From assembly GCF_006227205.1 (NCBI RefSeq), contig NZ_VCNG01000003.1, positions 467,721-531,720 on the forward strand: a stretch of 64,000 nucleotides of DNA, given 5' to 3'. Shown one piece after another: positions 38,893 through 47,602 of the stretch. The stretch is from Pseudomonas sp. ICMP22404. Its GTDB lineage: Bacteria > Pseudomonadota > Gammaproteobacteria > Pseudomonadales > Pseudomonadaceae. The notes under the pieces were generated by a model. That model had not been told where the DNA came from, did no database searches, and was given only the letters and a program-made list of their open reading frames with translations. Position 1 is the stretch's first letter. The number at the start of each line of letters is the position of its first letter. Position numbers and translations under genes: made by a program.

Positions 38893-39126
38893 CACCGCTA
38901 TCGCGGGCAAGCCCAGCTCCCACAAGTCCAGCGCCCGGCGTCAATGCTGCATTCACCGCAAATCCACTGTGGGATCGGGCTTGCCCGCGAAGGCGTCGGT
39001 CCAGTCTGCATCCCTGCGGAATGTGCCACCGCCATCGCGAGCAGGCTCGCTCCCACAGGTCCGGCGCCCGGCATCAATAGTGCATTCACCGCAAATCCAC
39101 TGTGGGAGCGAGCCTGCTCGCGAAGC
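38893..39126. repeat. Cluster of four REP units (two REPINs) after nirN
   Basis: REP units lie near 38893-38924, 38961-38995, 39031-39060 and 39099-39126 in alternating orientation. The spacer containing GCATTCACCGCAAATCCACT occurs twice (about 38948 and 39081), showing local duplication. They fill the gap between convergent nirN and the propeller gene. Confidence 0.8.
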
Positions 39127-39158
39127 ACCAGGCCAGACAACGCAAATCAGACAATCAT

Positions 39159-40625
39159 TCAGTGCAACCCATAGGAACAAAGCCCACCATCATGATTGTC
39201 GAACCAATTGCCTTTGCCCCAGATCACCCGGTCCTGTGCCGGCTGAAACCCGACGATGCCCAGGTAGCCATCAATGGCCAGGCGTTTCCAGGACTGGCCC
39301 CAGTCGTTGGAGTAGAACACCCCGTCGGCCGAAATGGTCGCGTCCGACCACCAGTAGAGCCAGCGCGGCGGGTGGTGTGCGCTGGTGGTGTTGATCAGCA
39401 GGCTGTTTTGCCCAACCCAGAAATGCTCCTCGCGCACCCGGCTCTCCGAGGCCAGGGGGGCAAACGGGCTGGGCAACTCGCTCAAGGTGCGCCAAGTCAG
39501 CGCGCCGGTGTCCAGTTCGGCGATAACGTCGCGGCCACCGTTGCCTTGGTCGATCAGTCCGATGACCCGTCCGCTGTCGTTCTGGATCAGCATGCTGACA
39601 AACAGATTGTTCTCACGCTGTACCTCCACTACCCGCCACTCCCCCGCTTCACGCTGCAAACGGGCACGGGTAGTCAGGTTGAACGCAAGGTTGTTGCTGA
39701 CGCCGTCGGGGTTGCTGGCCCAGAAGCGCTGGGAGACCCAGATGAACGCATGCCGGTCATCCAACTGCAGGACGTTGGTTCGTACTTCCCCTTGCTCGCC
39801 CAGGTCGGTGCGCCATTCAGTGATGCCGGGGTGTTTTTCGTGCACTGACTCAGCGGACACCAGCAACGACTCGGACGCCACGATCGGTGTGCTGCTCATG
39901 CCACGATCGGCAGAATAGAAGACCCCGGTGGGAACGACACCCGGGGTCGTCTCGCCGCCGAAGTCATCCGCAGTAGCCGGCCGGCCCCAGGCCCAGACTT
40001 CATCCGCGCCGTGAAAATACGGCTTCAGGTTCCAGGCCAACGAGTCGGCGCCGGCAAACCAGCCTTTGCTCAACCAGGTCCAGTGCTTGCCCTGATCGTC
40101 GCTGCGCAAGACCACGGTCTGGCTGACGTCGTCGGCGTTGGCACCTTCAGGCCGGTCCAGGCCGGTCAGCAGGAATACACTGGCGCCGTCCGGACTGGCG
40201 ACCAGGCAAGCCGCGCCGCTGACGTGAGCCACCAGTTGGAACTGCCCCTGGGCATCCAGGCGTGAAATGAAGGAGGTTTCTTCTTCACGGACGATGAGAT
40301 TGGCGTAATACCCTCCCGGCTCTGGCGCTTTCGGTCTGCCATAGACCACAGCGTCCAGGTTCACCACCTCGGCGCCGGGTTTCAACTGGTTGGCGTCACC
40401 GTCCAGGCGCCCGACCAGCCAGGTGCTTTGCCCGGTCACGGCGACGCCCGTGCAGTACTGGGTCATCGCCCGCAGTCGGGTATCCTTCACCGCGCCGAGC
40501 TGTTGCCGGTCCGGGCTGGCACCAGCCCATTCCAGCTTGGCGCTGGCGAGTATCCACATGTACCACAGCCCGGCAACGCCCAGCAGCGCGACAAACAGCG
40601 TAATGAGGCGTTTCGATCGAGGCAT
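39159..40625 (-). CDS. Membrane-anchored Asp-box (BNR) beta-propeller protein, function unknown
   Basis: A 488-aa protein with a basic N-terminus and one signal-anchor helix at about 7-27, then a soluble domain rich in propeller-like repeats. Two exact Asp-box motifs (SxDxGxxW) are seen, SDDQGKHW and SNDWGQSW, with a third partial (SADRGMSS). Such repeats occur in sialidase-fold and photosystem-assembly-type propellers. The start MPRSKRLITLF is chosen for the signal anchor; an ATG 14 codons earlier is an alternative. It ends the denitrification side, convergent to nirN, and no link to it is shown. Confidence 0.7.
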   Translation of the reverse strand: MPRSKRLITLFVALLGVAGLWYMWILASAKLEWAGASPDRQQLGAVKDTRLRAMTQYCTGVAVTGQSTWLVGRLDGDANQLKPGAEVVNLDAVVYGRPKAPEPGGYYANLIVREEETSFISRLDAQGQFQLVAHVSGAACLVASPDGASVFLLTGLDRPEGANADDVSQTVVLRSDDQGKHWTWLSKGWFAGADSLAWNLKPYFHGADEVWAWGRPATADDFGGETTPGVVPTGVFYSADRGMSSTPIVASESLLVSAESVHEKHPGITEWRTDLGEQGEVRTNVLQLDDRHAFIWVSQRFWASNPDGVSNNLAFNLTTRARLQREAGEWRVVEVQRENNLFVSMLIQNDSGRVIGLIDQGNGGRDVIAELDTGALTWRTLSELPSPFAPLASESRVREEHFWVGQNSLLINTTSAHHPPRWLYWWSDATISADGVFYSNDWGQSWKRLAIDGYLGIVGFQPAQDRVIWGKGNWFDNHDGGLCSYGLH

Positions 40626-40829
40626 GAGAAGTCCATATCCATGGGAAAACTGAGAAGCTTTTCGCATTTCTCTCAGTGCTAGTAAATTTTTATCGCACGA
40701 AAACCGCTGAAGCCTGTCGCATGATTTTCATCGCTGTGACTCAGATTGCATTTTGCACTCGTCGAGCGATGCAGTTTCGCCGCGCCACCTTGACGGGTTA
40801 AGGTCGCACTGAACCACAAGGAACACCCG

Positions 40830-43487
40830 ATGCCCCCACGCGCCAGCCTGGATAGCTCTGCCCCACCACTCGAGTACAGCGGTTTCGTCCGGGTGCGTGG
40901 CGCGCGCGAACACAATCTCAAGAACATTGATGTCGATATCCCGCGCGATGCCCTGGTGGTGTTTACCGGCGTGTCGGGCTCGGGCAAGTCGTCGCTGGCC
41001 TTCTCGACGCTTTACGCGGAGGCCCAGCGTCGCTACTTCGAATCCGTCGCGCCGTATGCGCGGCGTCTGATCGACCAGGTGGGTGTGCCGGACGTGGGCA
41101 GCATCGAGGGGCTGCCGCCGGCGGTGGCTTTGCAGCAGCAACGCGGTACGCCCAGTGCGCGATCCTCGGTGGGCAGCGTCACCACCTTGTCGAGCCTGAT
41201 TCGCATGCTGTACTCCCGGGCGGGCAGCTATCCGGCCGACCAGCCGATGCTCTATGCCGAGGACTTCTCGCCCAATACGCCACAGGGCGCATGCCCGCAA
41301 TGCCATGGCCTGGGGCGAGTCTACGAAGTGACCGAGGAGTCCATGGTACCGGACCCTTCGTTGACCATCCGCGAGCGCGCAGTCGCAGCCTGGCCGATGG
41401 CCTGGCAGGGGCAGAACCTGCGGGATATCCTGGTGACCCTGGGCTACGACGTCGATATCCCATGGCGCGACCTGCCGAAAAAGCAGCGCGACTGGATCCT
41501 CTTCACCGAAGAGACTCCCACTGTCCCGGTATACGCCGGGCTTACGCCGGCCCAGACCCGCGCCGCCCTCAAACGCAAACTCGAACCCAGTTACCAGGGC
41601 ACTTTCAGTGGCGCCCGGCGCTACCTGCTGCATACCTTCATGCACTCGCAAAGTGCCCAGATGCGCAAACGCGTGGCGCAATACATGCGCGCCAGTGCCT
41701 GCCCCGAATGCGCCGGCAAACGCCTCAAGCGCCAGGCACTGACCGTCACGTTCGCCGGCCTGGACATTGCCGAGCTGTCGCACCTCTCCCTGTTGGAACT
41801 GGCCGATGTGCTCAAGGGTGTAACGGCTGCGGATTATCTGGAGCAACCCGAAGAATCGACCGACGTCCTCACGCACCGGCAAACCCGAGAGGCTCGCGAG
41901 CAACGGGCTGCCAGGGGCGAAAGCCCCCACGCAGGCGGGCCGGACGCGCGCCATACGCCCAATCTGTCCCTGGAAAAACGCTTGGCCGCGCAACGCATTG
42001 CCGCCGAATTGCTGGAGCGGATCGTCACCCTGATCGACCTCGGCCTGGGCTACCTGGCCCTGGAGCGCAGCACCCCGACGCTGTCTTCCGGCGAGCTGCA
42101 ACGCCTGCGCCTGGCAACCCAGCTCAACTCCCAGCTGTTCGGGGTAATCTATGTGCTGGACGAGCCTTCCGCCGGCCTGCACCCTGCCGACAGCGAGGCG
42201 CTGTTCGACGCCCTGCAACGTCTCAAGGCCGCTGGCAATTCCGTGTTCGTGGTCGAACACGACCTGGACACCATGCGCCGCGCCGACTGGCTGGTCGACG
42301 TGGGCCCGGATGCGGGTGAACAGGGTGGCAAGATTCTCTACAGCGGCCCGCCTGGTGGGCTTGCCCAAGTACCCGAGTCGCGAACCCGCGCTTATCTCTT
42401 TGCCGAAAAGACTCATGTCTCGCGCAGTCCTCGAGCGCCGGACGACTGGTTGCGCCTGGAGGGCATCACCCGCAACAATCTCGATAACCTGAGCGCAGCG
42501 TTTCCCCTCGGTTGCTTCACCGCCGTGACCGGCATTTCCGGCTCTGGTAAATCCAGTCTGGTCAGCCAAGCCCTGCTGGACCTGGTAGGCACCCACCTGG
42601 GCCTGGCCAGCCACGACGCCGAACCGGATGAGGCAAGCCTGGAAGACGAACCCGAACAAGCCAGCGGCGGACGTGTCACCGCCGGACTCGACGCCATCAA
42701 GCGTCTGGTCCGGGTGGACCAGAAACCCATTGGCCGCACGCCGCGCTCCAACCTCGCCACCTACACCGGCTTGTTCGACCACGTGCGCAAGTTGTTTGCC
42801 GCGACGGAGCAGGCCCGTGAACTGGGATTCGATGCCGGAAGGTTTTCTTTCAACGTCGCCAAGGGCCGCTGCGAAACCTGCGAAGGTGAAGGCTTTGTCA
42901 GTGTCGAGTTGCTGTTCATGCCCAGCGTGTATGCACCCTGCCCGACCTGCCAAGGTGCGCGCTACAACCCACAGACGCTGACCGTGAACTGGCAGGGATT
43001 GAACATCGCACAGGTATTGCAATTGACCGTCAACCAGGCGCTCGAGGTATTTGCCGGGCAAGCGGCGCCAAAACGCGCGTTGCAGGTCCTGCAGGATATC
43101 GGATTAGGCTACCTGCGCCTGGGCCAACCGGCCACGGAGCTGTCCGGCGGCGAGGCGCAGCGCATCAAGTTGGCAACGGAACTGCAGCGCAAAGCCCGAG
43201 GGGCTACGTTGTACGTACTGGATGAACCGACCAACGGACTGCACCCCCAGGATGTGGATCGCCTGCTCGTGCAGTTGAATCGCCTGGTGGATGACGGTCA
43301 TACGGTGGTCGTGGTGGAGCATGACATGCGGGTGGTGGCGCAAAGCGACTGGGTCATCGATATTGGCCCGGGAGCGGGTTCCCAGGGTGGGAAAATGGTG
43401 GTTTGCGGAACGCCAGGCCAGGTGGTCGACTGTGCCCAGAGTCGAACGGCAGGGTTCCTGAAAAGGGCATTGCAGCCTGAAAATTAA
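40830..43487 (+). CDS. Class II UvrA-like ABC excision-nuclease ATPase
   Basis: An 885-aa protein with two UvrA ABC modules: Walker A GVSGSGKS and GISGSGKS, signatures LSSGELQRL and LSGGEAQRI, and zinc-finger Cys pairs ([32 protein letters not shown]). It is shorter than housekeeping UvrA (about 940 aa), and its first insertion region is reduced, as in UvrA2/DrrC-type proteins that lack the UvrB-binding domain. Such proteins are linked to tolerance of DNA-active compounds. Here it sits between the denitrification and lipopeptide regions as a single gene. Confidence 0.85.
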   Translation: MPPRASLDSSAPPLEYSGFVRVRGAREHNLKNIDVDIPRDALVVFTGVSGSGKSSLAFSTLYAEAQRRYFESVAPYARRLIDQVGVPDVGSIEGLPPAVALQQQRGTPSARSSVGSVTTLSSLIRMLYSRAGSYPADQPMLYAEDFSPNTPQGACPQCHGLGRVYEVTEESMVPDPSLTIRERAVAAWPMAWQGQNLRDILVTLGYDVDIPWRDLPKKQRDWILFTEETPTVPVYAGLTPAQTRAALKRKLEPSYQGTFSGARRYLLHTFMHSQSAQMRKRVAQYMRASACPECAGKRLKRQALTVTFAGLDIAELSHLSLLELADVLKGVTAADYLEQPEESTDVLTHRQTREAREQRAARGESPHAGGPDARHTPNLSLEKRLAAQRIAAELLERIVTLIDLGLGYLALERSTPTLSSGELQRLRLATQLNSQLFGVIYVLDEPSAGLHPADSEALFDALQRLKAAGNSVFVVEHDLDTMRRADWLVDVGPDAGEQGGKILYSGPPGGLAQVPESRTRAYLFAEKTHVSRSPRAPDDWLRLEGITRNNLDNLSAAFPLGCFTAVTGISGSGKSSLVSQALLDLVGTHLGLASHDAEPDEASLEDEPEQASGGRVTAGLDAIKRLVRVDQKPIGRTPRSNLATYTGLFDHVRKLFAATEQARELGFDAGRFSFNVAKGRCETCEGEGFVSVELLFMPSVYAPCPTCQGARYNPQTLTVNWQGLNIAQVLQLTVNQALEVFAGQAAPKRALQVLQDIGLGYLRLGQPATELSGGEAQRIKLATELQRKARGATLYVLDEPTNGLHPQDVDRLLVQLNRLVDDGHTVVVVEHDMRVVAQSDWVIDIGPGAGSQGGKMVVCGTPGQVVDCAQSRTAGFLKRALQPEN

Positions 43488-43618
43488 AGCTTTTTCAATG
43501 TCACTGGCTGTATCGGAAAAGCTGTCTATACTACCTCCCAGTTAATCGTTTCAGTACATATAGTTTAACTAGCGGTCTCGCTGCCCATAGTGTGAGGCCG
43601 TACTTGCCAGGAGGCACA

Positions 43619-43774
43619 ATGACATCGATTCATCGATCAAAGCAGCAACATCATGGGGTGCTGGAACAGCATGACCACCCCTTGATAATCCCCCTGATGA
43701 ACAGGGAGATGCCTCTCGCCCCGAGCGCCTTCGTAGCACTGAGCAAAGCCCCGACCTGTTCGTGTCGTTGTTGA
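43619..43774 (+). CDS. Possible 51-aa peptide with a Cys-rich C-terminus
   Basis: A 51-codon ORF starting MTSIHRSKQQHH and ending APTCSCRC. The ribosome site AGGAGG lies four bases before the ATG and is among the strongest in the window, which is why the ORF is listed. The N-terminal half is rich in His/Gln and the last eight residues hold three Cys, a leader-core look. No maturation enzyme is nearby. It lies 97 bases before the LuxR gene in the same direction. The 43488-43618 leader has a TATACT -10-like hexamer at 43527-43532. Function unknown; the ORF may be fortuitous. Confidence 0.45.
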   Translation: MTSIHRSKQQHHGVLEQHDHPLIIPLMNREMPLAPSAFVALSKAPTCSCRC

Positions 43775-43871
43775 GCCGGCTCTGAAAACTTTCACTCCCA
43801 TTTGGCGACTCTAAAGGTATAGAGCCTGGCTACGTCAAAGTCCTACATTCAAACTTTCGAGCTCGCTCATC

Positions 43872-44600
43872 ATGCTCAAGCCCATTTCAAGTCATCTGTT
43901 CAATTTAATCCAAGAGGTGGAGAACAACATCTCGGGCGTGAGCGAAGAGGAGTACACCGAGATACTGGGATGGATATTTTCCAAGCTGGGGATCGATAAG
44001 TTCGCCTACGTCCATCTGGAGCCCACACCGTCCAACAACTCCAAGGTTTCCATCTATAGCAACTACCCATCCGAATGGGTGGACACCTACCGCAAGAACT
44101 CACTCTACAAATCAGATCCGGTCATGGCTAACACGGCCATCACCGCTATACCTTTTTTCTGGAATGAAATACCGGCGGAAATAGACAACAACCCCGAGAT
44201 ATTCGACCAGTCAGCCTCCTACGGCATCAAACAGGGTTACACCGTTCCCATCCATGAACCCGGTCGAGCATTCGGCTCCCTTCACCTGTCTTCAGAAGAG
44301 AATGATCCCGACTTCCCCACCATCGTCCGCTCGAACCTGTTCATCATCAAAACTCTCAGCGTCATCGCCAATCAATATCGGCCCATGGAAATCGCCAGTG
44401 AAAGCAACTTGAAACTATCCCCCAGGGAAATTGAATTCCTGCGCTGGCTCGCACTGGGGAAAAACTACAAGGAGATAGGCTTGATCATGAACATCACCGA
44501 GCGAACGGTGAAGTTTCATGCAAAACAGATGACCGAGAAAATGGATTGCACCAATGTCAAACAAGCAATGATCAAAGCGGTGCAGCTTAACTTCGTTTAA
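43872..44600 (+). CDS. pcoR: LuxR-type AHL-binding transcriptional regulator (PcoR-like)
   Basis: A 242-aa quorum-sensing regulator. The N-terminal autoinducer domain has the conserved Trp/Tyr/Asp/Pro set (SEWVDTYRKNSLYKSDPV, FFWNEIP), followed by a GerE helix-turn-helix (LSPREIEFLRWLALGKNYKEIGLIMNITERTVKFHAKQ). It probably binds the AHL made by the LuxI at 45874 and activates at the lux box. The gene is richer in A/T than its neighbours. The symbol follows the similar PcoR/PdfR layout of P. corrugata-group strains and is provisional. Confidence 0.8.
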   Translation: MLKPISSHLFNLIQEVENNISGVSEEEYTEILGWIFSKLGIDKFAYVHLEPTPSNNSKVSIYSNYPSEWVDTYRKNSLYKSDPVMANTAITAIPFFWNEIPAEIDNNPEIFDQSASYGIKQGYTVPIHEPGRAFGSLHLSSEENDPDFPTIVRSNLFIIKTLSVIANQYRPMEIASESNLKLSPREIEFLRWLALGKNYKEIGLIMNITERTVKFHAKQMTEKMDCTNVKQAMIKAVQLNFV

Positions 44601-44682
44601 CTCCCCTTCCTCATAGCCCCTACGATACCGGCGACGGTCTTGTCGAGACCCGACGCCATGCCCGACATTACCGAACACACAC

Positions 44683-45294
44683 TCAGGCGAACAAAACCTG
44701 TGATGCGATGTTGAAAAGCATCCCGCATGCGAACAAACCAATCACCAACGAAATAGCCCGACTCAAAAGCCGGCCGGAAACAATGGTGTGGAGCTTACGT
44801 CCACAGAAGGCGCCGATCGCGATCCAGACCAGTCCGACCGGAAAGATAATAGCCGTGAACAGCATCATGAATGGCAGGTAGTTGTTCAGCGACAGAAACG
44901 TTCCAGTCGGTGCAACAAAGGAAACGAAGAACAGCCCTTTCGGATTGGTCAACGTCGCCACAAACAGGTCAGGCACATTGATACCCACCGAGTTGCCAGG
45001 TAGATGATCCTTTACCGAAAACCACAGTTTCAGGGAAATATAAAACAAAAAGCACACTGCAAAGCATTTGGTCGCAATGACCACCCAGGAATGATCAGTC
45101 ATCAAAAGATCGATGGACACCCCCCATATCGTCATCTGAATGACATAAGCCAGCCATTCGGCCACGACAAACCTCATGGAGCGGGCGTTCAACCCTCTCT
45201 TTATCCCGGTTTGCAGCAGCAATGAATTTGTCGGTCCTGGAACCAGCAAGACAGTCATCAGTGAAAACGCGATATAAGACATAAGGTCATCCAT
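44683..45294 (-). CDS. LysE/RhtB-family exporter
   Basis: A 203-aa membrane protein with about six helices. The family start VLLVPGPTNSLLLQTGIKRG and the later NPKGLFFVSF segment are present. The family exports amino acids, homoserine or homoserine lactone. It lies between the luxR and luxI genes on the opposite strand. The first ATG is used although its ribosome site is poor; one four codons in is possible. Whether it exports AHL or precursors is inference. Confidence 0.8.
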   Translation of the reverse strand: MDDLMSYIAFSLMTVLLVPGPTNSLLLQTGIKRGLNARSMRFVVAEWLAYVIQMTIWGVSIDLLMTDHSWVVIATKCFAVCFLFYISLKLWFSVKDHLPGNSVGINVPDLFVATLTNPKGLFFVSFVAPTGTFLSLNNYLPFMMLFTAIIFPVGLVWIAIGAFCGRKLHTIVSGRLLSRAISLVIGLFACGMLFNIASQVLFA

Positions 45295-45873
45295 GCCAGG
45301 AGCCGCGATGGCTCGTCTTTTTCAGGTTTGGAAAGGTCTTCTACGCACAACATCAACTTTTTAGTTGTATGACATCAGACCAATTTCCCCGTACTTAGAG
45401 CAGTTACACTAAAGTCACGCCAGCACTCGATTGTACTTTCCACCTACTACTCATACAGTCGTTTAAACATCCAGCAGGGGCTGCGACCTGCTATTTAAGA
45501 ACGCTCCCACACCTCTATTACAAGCTGGTTACTTACCTTGATCCTGGCGTCAATTTTTCGACCCAAGAGCTATCAGTGTGTTATCGACCTTTTAGGCTAC
45601 CGTCAAAAAAACAGACACTCACTCCCTGCCTGGATCCGCCGCCTTGCTGCCTCTCAACGACATCTAGCGCTTATTTCAATCCGGTACTTTTTTGGACTCT
45701 AGACGATACTAAACCACCCTCTCCCATCCTCTTTCCGAACACTATTCATCGCATTTATCCAGCAACTAATTAGACTATACACTCTACAAAATCACACACT
45801 GTACTTTAGGACAGTTGAAATGATTTAGTGCAAAGTTAACAGTAGCTTCACCCACAACCAAGAAACGTCATCC
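45295..45873. other. A/T-rich intergenic region before luxI
   Basis: A 579-base stretch of visibly lower GC between the divergent LysE gene and luxI. Apart from the lux box near its right end, no gene, repeat or RNA was recognised. A 65-codon frame at 45576-45773 has no ribosome site or family look. Confidence 0.5.
45798..45815. promoter_or_regulatory. lux box upstream of luxI
   Basis: ACTGT-N8-ACAGT, read as CT-N12-AG (CTGTACTTTAGGACAG), matches the imperfect-palindrome lux/las-rhl box pattern. It is centred about 67 bases before the luxI start, so a -42.5 placement gives a start near 45849. It implies AHL-dependent autoinduction. Confidence 0.65.
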
Positions 45874-46647
45874 ATGAACTACTCCTCCTGTATTCATCAT
45901 CTTTCCGGCGTATCTACCCGCATCGCTTCCTACTCAAAAATCCCACCCCAGACGCTACAGCAGATACTTGCCATTCGTAAAACCGCCTTCATCGACAGAA
46001 AGAAGTGGGACATTGAAAGTTATCAGGGCACCGATTACGAATGGGATGAATATGACGATCCTGACGCATTCTATATTTATACTCACACCCATGAACGTGT
46101 CACCGGCTGTGTACGTTTACGCCCATCCAACAAACCGACTCTCATGAGTGGCGCTCTAAGTTTCATTCTCCCCGAAGGCAACATCAGGCCGCACTCAAAT
46201 CACTGTTGGGAAGCCACCCGATTTGCACTTTCGGCAGATAAAGCCTCAGCAGGAGAAGTCACCCAGGCCAACATAGACGTTCGCACGGTGGCACTTTTCC
46301 TGTCAATGATAAAGTTTGCACAACTGCAAAATATAGACACCTATGAAATTGTCGTTGACACCATGATGGAAAAAATCCTGAAACGCTCCGGATGGACCGT
46401 TGCCAGGCACAACACTGCGTTGGGCTCAAAGGGAGAAACCATCATCTACGGCACCCTGCCATGCACGCCTGGCACTTATACAGAAGTGCTCAGAAAGAAT
46501 GCCATCCAGACAATCACCGTCCACGAACAATTCCTTATGGCCAGCCGTTCGTCAGACACCTCCCATAAACCCTTTGATATCGACCAAACATTCACCGACC
46601 GAAACATTCCAGCAAAAAAACACATGCATACTGAGCTGCATCTATAA
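45874..46647 (+). CDS. pcoI: LuxI-type acyl-homoserine-lactone synthase (PcoI-like)
   Basis: A 257-aa AHL synthase. The conserved catalytic features are in place: RKTAFIDRKKWDI, WDEYDDPDAFYIY, GCVRLRPSNKPTLM and WEATRFAL (the E/R pair). At 257 aa it is longer than typical LuxI (about 200-220), with a C-terminal tail of uncertain role. A lux box precedes it. A GGAG-led LuxR-type gene follows after 32 bases, probably in the same transcript. The symbol is by analogy to P. corrugata-group strains. Confidence 0.85.
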   Translation: MNYSSCIHHLSGVSTRIASYSKIPPQTLQQILAIRKTAFIDRKKWDIESYQGTDYEWDEYDDPDAFYIYTHTHERVTGCVRLRPSNKPTLMSGALSFILPEGNIRPHSNHCWEATRFALSADKASAGEVTQANIDVRTVALFLSMIKFAQLQNIDTYEIVVDTMMEKILKRSGWTVARHNTALGSKGETIIYGTLPCTPGTYTEVLRKNAIQTITVHEQFLMASRSSDTSHKPFDIDQTFTDRNIPAKKHMHTELHL

Positions 46648-46679
46648 CACCAAGACTCTGGCATGAAATTGGAGAAAGG

Positions 46680-47546
46680 ATGAACCTACAACGACTATTC
46701 CCGCATGTTGGCAAAGTGATTGCCAGTACTGGAAGCCGCAACTTTCCTCGTTTGTTGCACGATCTGATACTTACCGAAATACCTGTCGATGCAACGCATA
46801 TTACCGAGCAAAGGATAGGATCGAGCCATATTTCTGAACCCAGCACTTCCAGCATAGGCGGCGTTGGTATGGACAGCGCCTGCATCGACGCTGTCATAGA
46901 TGCTCATACCGCAAAGCCTTTTTTCCTGGCCGATGATATTTTCTTCGAGGATTCGACTCCTCACAAAGTCCCCAATTTTTCTCGCTGTCTGCTCAATCGT
47001 GAACAATCGGACAGCCTTCCCCGTCACAACACCACCACCCAACTGCACCTGACCACCCGAAAAAACGGCATCCGCTACGTTCTTTCCGTCTACCGCTCAC
47101 CTTTCTCCAGCGGCTTTACTGCACAGGAACATGCGCTGCTGAAAGATTTTTCCTCCCTTCTGTTGCCCATGGTCGAAGAGCATGTTGCCGCCCTGGTGCC
47201 AGCTGAGGTCAACCGACAGGATGCTTGCCTCCCATTGGAAGGTCCGGAAAACGGCGGGATGGAAGCACTACGCCAGAGATTCGCCGACCGACTGGCTTTG
47301 TCCGGATTGAGCTTGTCCTCCCGTGAAACCGAAGTGTGTGTAGGTTTACTGGCCGGTCGCACTGCCCCGGAACTGGCGGAACAACTCAACCTGAAAGTCA
47401 ACACCGTCGAAAGTTATCTGAAACGTGCTGCCATAAAAATGGGCATTGGTGGACGCCGCTCGCTCATCCGCTGGATGCACTCGATGGATGCCACGCCATC
47501 GGGCATCGAGTGGAATGGTGCCCCCGCTATTCGCCAAGCTGTATAA
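46680..47546 (+). CDS. rfiA: LuxR-type regulator without AHL domain (RfiA-like)
   Basis: A 288-aa protein with a C-terminal GerE helix-turn-helix (LSSRETEVCVGLLAGRTAPELAEQLNLKVNTVESYLKRAAIKMGI) and an N-terminal domain unlike the autoinducer-binding fold. It starts right after GGAGAAAGG. RfiA of P. corrugata/P. brassicacearum has this layout, lies behind the luxI gene and controls lipopeptide and pump genes. The same role is likely here: AHL raises RfiA, which activates the convergent pump and NRPS genes. Confidence 0.78.
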   Translation: MNLQRLFPHVGKVIASTGSRNFPRLLHDLILTEIPVDATHITEQRIGSSHISEPSTSSIGGVGMDSACIDAVIDAHTAKPFFLADDIFFEDSTPHKVPNFSRCLLNREQSDSLPRHNTTTQLHLTTRKNGIRYVLSVYRSPFSSGFTAQEHALLKDFSSLLLPMVEEHVAALVPAEVNRQDACLPLEGPENGGMEALRQRFADRLALSGLSLSSRETEVCVGLLAGRTAPELAEQLNLKVNTVESYLKRAAIKMGIGGRRSLIRWMHSMDATPSGIEWNGAPAIRQAV

Positions 47547-47552
47547 AACGTC

Positions 47553-47597
47553 CCCCCAACCTTTGCTCGGTCACTGCAATCGAGCGGGTGTTGGGGG
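47553..47597. terminator. Two-way hairpin between rfiA and the RND pump
   Basis: CCCCCAAC pairs with GTTGGGGG, and an inner GCTCG...CGAGC stem extends it, between convergent genes. It is a strong structure with no T-run on either strand. Confidence 0.6.
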
Positions 47598-47602
47598 ATG
47601 AT

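Noticed and set aside
45576..45773. A 65-codon plus-strand ORF in the gap before luxI
   Set aside because: No ribosome site, no recognisable composition and it lies in A/T-rich DNA; it looks like chance.
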